From Nitrososphaeraceae archaeon (lineage in GTDB: Archaea > Thermoproteota > Nitrososphaeria > Nitrososphaerales > Nitrososphaeraceae): a stretch of DNA of 6,285 nucleotides. The notes under the pieces are model-generated. The model was not told the origin of the DNA, searched no databases, and saw only the letters and a program-made list of their open reading frames with translations. The position numbers and the translations under genes are program-made. Positions within the stretch are counted from its first letter, which is position 1; each line of letters begins with the position of its first letter. This document shows positions 4,995-6,285 of the stretch, piece after piece. Where the stretch lies: contig JAICSL010000109.1 of NCBI GenBank assembly GCA_025936955.1, positions 1 through 6,285 on the forward strand. The letters run 5' to 3'.

Positions 4995-6285
4995 TCATGG
5001 AGCTTGGATCTCTCTTACACTCAGGTTTTTAACATCCACGTCGGATGCACTATCCCATCTAAATGTAGCAACTGGACCTCCCCAACTTATGATTTGATCT
5101 GACGCTCCCCCACAATGTCCACCCTCAGATCCAAATCTACCATTATCAACAAATTCATCTATCTTCTTCCAGATTCCAGTATTGTTTTGATCAACCCAAT
5201 TCTCCATTTTTGTTGCGATCTGTCCATTACTTTGGTTTATACTATATATCATAGTCTTAAACCCGACCCATTTACCAACGATAGAATCAGTCAGTTTCTT
5301 TAGAGGTGTGAAAACATATCCACCAGAGTGCCATTGTTCTTTTGCAAATCTTGTTCTTCCATCGTTATATAAATCTCCTTTAATTGCAGTTCCTTCGCAG
5401 CCATTGTCTGCATCGTGATGCTTTCCACCCCTTGTATACCAAGTAAAGTGTTCATTAGAATCACCAAATTTATTTAATTTTATGTATCCAGTCATCTCCA
5501 CATTCTTCCAATCATTGGGTGACTGCATATAGCCTTTTGTAGACAATTGTTTTTGATCATATGTAGATATATTTTCAGGATGATAGCCTGACGAAGTAAA
5601 GACATCAAGCCTTACCTTAGTTGATGTAACTTTGTAAGAACCGTCGGGGTTTGCCTGCAAACTTAACTGAGGCTCAAAACGTGGATCACTCGTTGGGCTC
5701 AGCATGTTCATAAACCATTCTTCCCCTGAAGTCTTTGTAGGATAGATTTCCTTTATACCGAACTTGTCAAATCCTATTCCACCAATGCCTCCACCGCCGC
5801 CAGTTCCGTTACCACCAATGCCTCCACCGCCGCCAGTTCCGTTACCACCAATGCCTCCACCGCCGCCAGTTCCAATAGGAATATCGAAGCCATTAACACC
5901 AAATTCAGTTATCGCTGCCCAATTATTTTGCGTATTTCCATTTACCGTTATTCTGACAAATCTACCAGTCACACTAGGAATATCATATCTTTCCTTTGAC
6001 AGAGTATTTCCACTACTTTTACCTGCAAATGCATCTGTAAATGTAGTCCCATCTGGCGAAATAGATATCACGAAGTTATATACTCTAGTACTTCCTCTAT
6101 ACCAGCTAATATCTACACTGCAAAGTACCTTTTGTTGACCCAAATCAGCCTGAATCCACGAACCATTGCCGCTATTTGACCACCGCGTGCTAAGGTTACT
6201 ATCCATTACATTATTAGAAGGAGTGCTACTATCCGAATGACTGGCTGTGATTTTTGAAATATCCAAGTGTTGACATGGAACACTA
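4995..6285 (-). CDS. Discoidin (F5/8 C) domain surface protein with Gly-rich linker, 5'-partial
   Basis: A probably secreted carbohydrate-binding protein. The frame stays open through the right edge and the only nearby start is a TTG at 6266 set exactly against the first discoidin strand, so the true N-terminus, likely with a signal peptide, lies outside the window. Numbering from 6266, residues 4-127 form a discoidin domain (SNLSTRWSN, SWIQADLG, VDISWYRG, FVISISPDGTTF, RFVRITVNG, WAAITEFGVNG). Residues 130-164 are a flexible linker of three GTGGGGGIGG units. Residues 165-423 look like a concanavalin-A-type jelly-roll (WKNVEMTGYIKLN, WYTRGGKHHD, GKWVGFKTMIY, KMENWVDQ), suggesting glycan binding or a polysaccharide lyase or hydrolase relative; I see no catalytic signature that I can name. 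Eight N-x-S/T sequons (N24, 34, 142, 153, 232, 344, 361, 414) fit an exported archaeal glycoprotein. It lies upstream of the polysaccharide synthase on the same strand, though 260 bases away, and may bind that polymer. Confidence 0.8.
   Translation of the reverse strand, partial: SVPCQHLDISKITASHSDSSTPSNNVMDSNLSTRWSNSGNGSWIQADLGQQKVLCSVDISWYRGSTRVYNFVISISPDGTTFTDAFAGKSSGNTLSKERYDIPSVTGRFVRITVNGNTQNNWAAITEFGVNGFDIPIGTGGGGGIGGNGTGGGGGIGGNGTGGGGGIGGIGFDKFGIKEIYPTKTSGEEWFMNMLSPTSDPRFEPQLSLQANPDGSYKVTSTKVRLDVFTSSGYHPENISTYDQKQLSTKGYMQSPNDWKNVEMTGYIKLNKFGDSNEHFTWYTRGGKHHDADNGCEGTAIKGDLYNDGRTRFAKEQWHSGGYVFTPLKKLTDSIVGKWVGFKTMIYSINQSNGQIATKMENWVDQNNTGIWKKIDEFVDNGRFGSEGGHCGGASDQIISWGGPVATFRWDSASDVDVKNLSVREIQAP
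5779..5873. repeat. 33-bp tandem repeat, 2.9 perfect copies, in coding sequence
   Basis: Three direct copies start at 5779, 5812 and 5845. The first two are complete 33-base units and the third matches over 29 bases before diverging. Copies are identical at base level, including synonymous positions, which indicates recent duplication or homogenisation. Each unit encodes 11 residues of the glycine linker in the discoidin protein, so gain or loss of a unit keeps the frame and only changes the spacing between domains. The block is clearly richer in G and C than the surrounding AT-rich DNA. Confidence 0.92.

Noticed and set aside
5779..5873. Short regular repeats that could suggest a CRISPR array.
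   Set aside because: Units are contiguous with no spacers, lie in frame inside a coding region and encode a Gly linker.
5764..6138. A 124-residue plus-strand frame starting with proline-rich repeats.
   Set aside because: It is the antisense shadow of the glycine-repeat linker and discoidin domain; the Pro repeats are simply the complement of Gly codons, and the rest shows no domain.

Overview
The window looks archaeal, most likely an AT-rich ammonia-oxidising member of the Nitrososphaeria (Nitrososphaera/Nitrosocosmicus type). The reasons are TATA-like boxes about 26-32 bases upstream of gene starts, two genes that appear leaderless, TTG starts, and a discoidin-type surface protein of a kind I associate with that group. 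The taxonomic call is an inference from sequence style and remembered families, not a database result.

Layout: (1) 1-1005, minus strand: the N-terminal 335 residues of a protein resembling BshC, the putative cysteine-adding enzyme of bacillithiol synthesis. It runs off the left edge. (2) 1006-1310: AT-rich gap holding its promoter. (3) 1311-1979, minus: a PHP-domain metal-dependent phosphoesterase. (4) 1980-2089: a compact divergent promoter region. (5) 2090-3082, plus: a CarB/PylC-like ATP-grasp ligase. (6) 2994-3257, minus: a small single-pass membrane protein whose 3' end overlaps the ATP-grasp gene antisense. (7) 3283-4734, minus: a processive GT2 glycosyltransferase of the hyaluronan/chitin/cellulose synthase type, with a Shine-Dalgarno-supported TTG start. 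It lies 25 bases upstream of the small membrane gene, so the two are probably co-transcribed. (8) 4735-4994: AT-rich gap. (9) 4995-6285, minus: a discoidin domain joined by a Gly-rich tandem-repeat linker to a jelly-roll-like C-terminal domain, 5'-partial at the right edge.

Two functional themes appear. The left half carries a possible small-molecule ligation set (BshC-like enzyme, PHP phosphoesterase and ATP-grasp ligase around a shared divergent promoter), which could make a thiol or amide-linked metabolite. The right half looks like cell-surface work: a membrane polysaccharide synthase with a small membrane partner, next to a probably secreted, glycosylatable carbohydrate-binding protein. 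I found no RNA genes, CRISPR arrays, insertion sequences or att sites.
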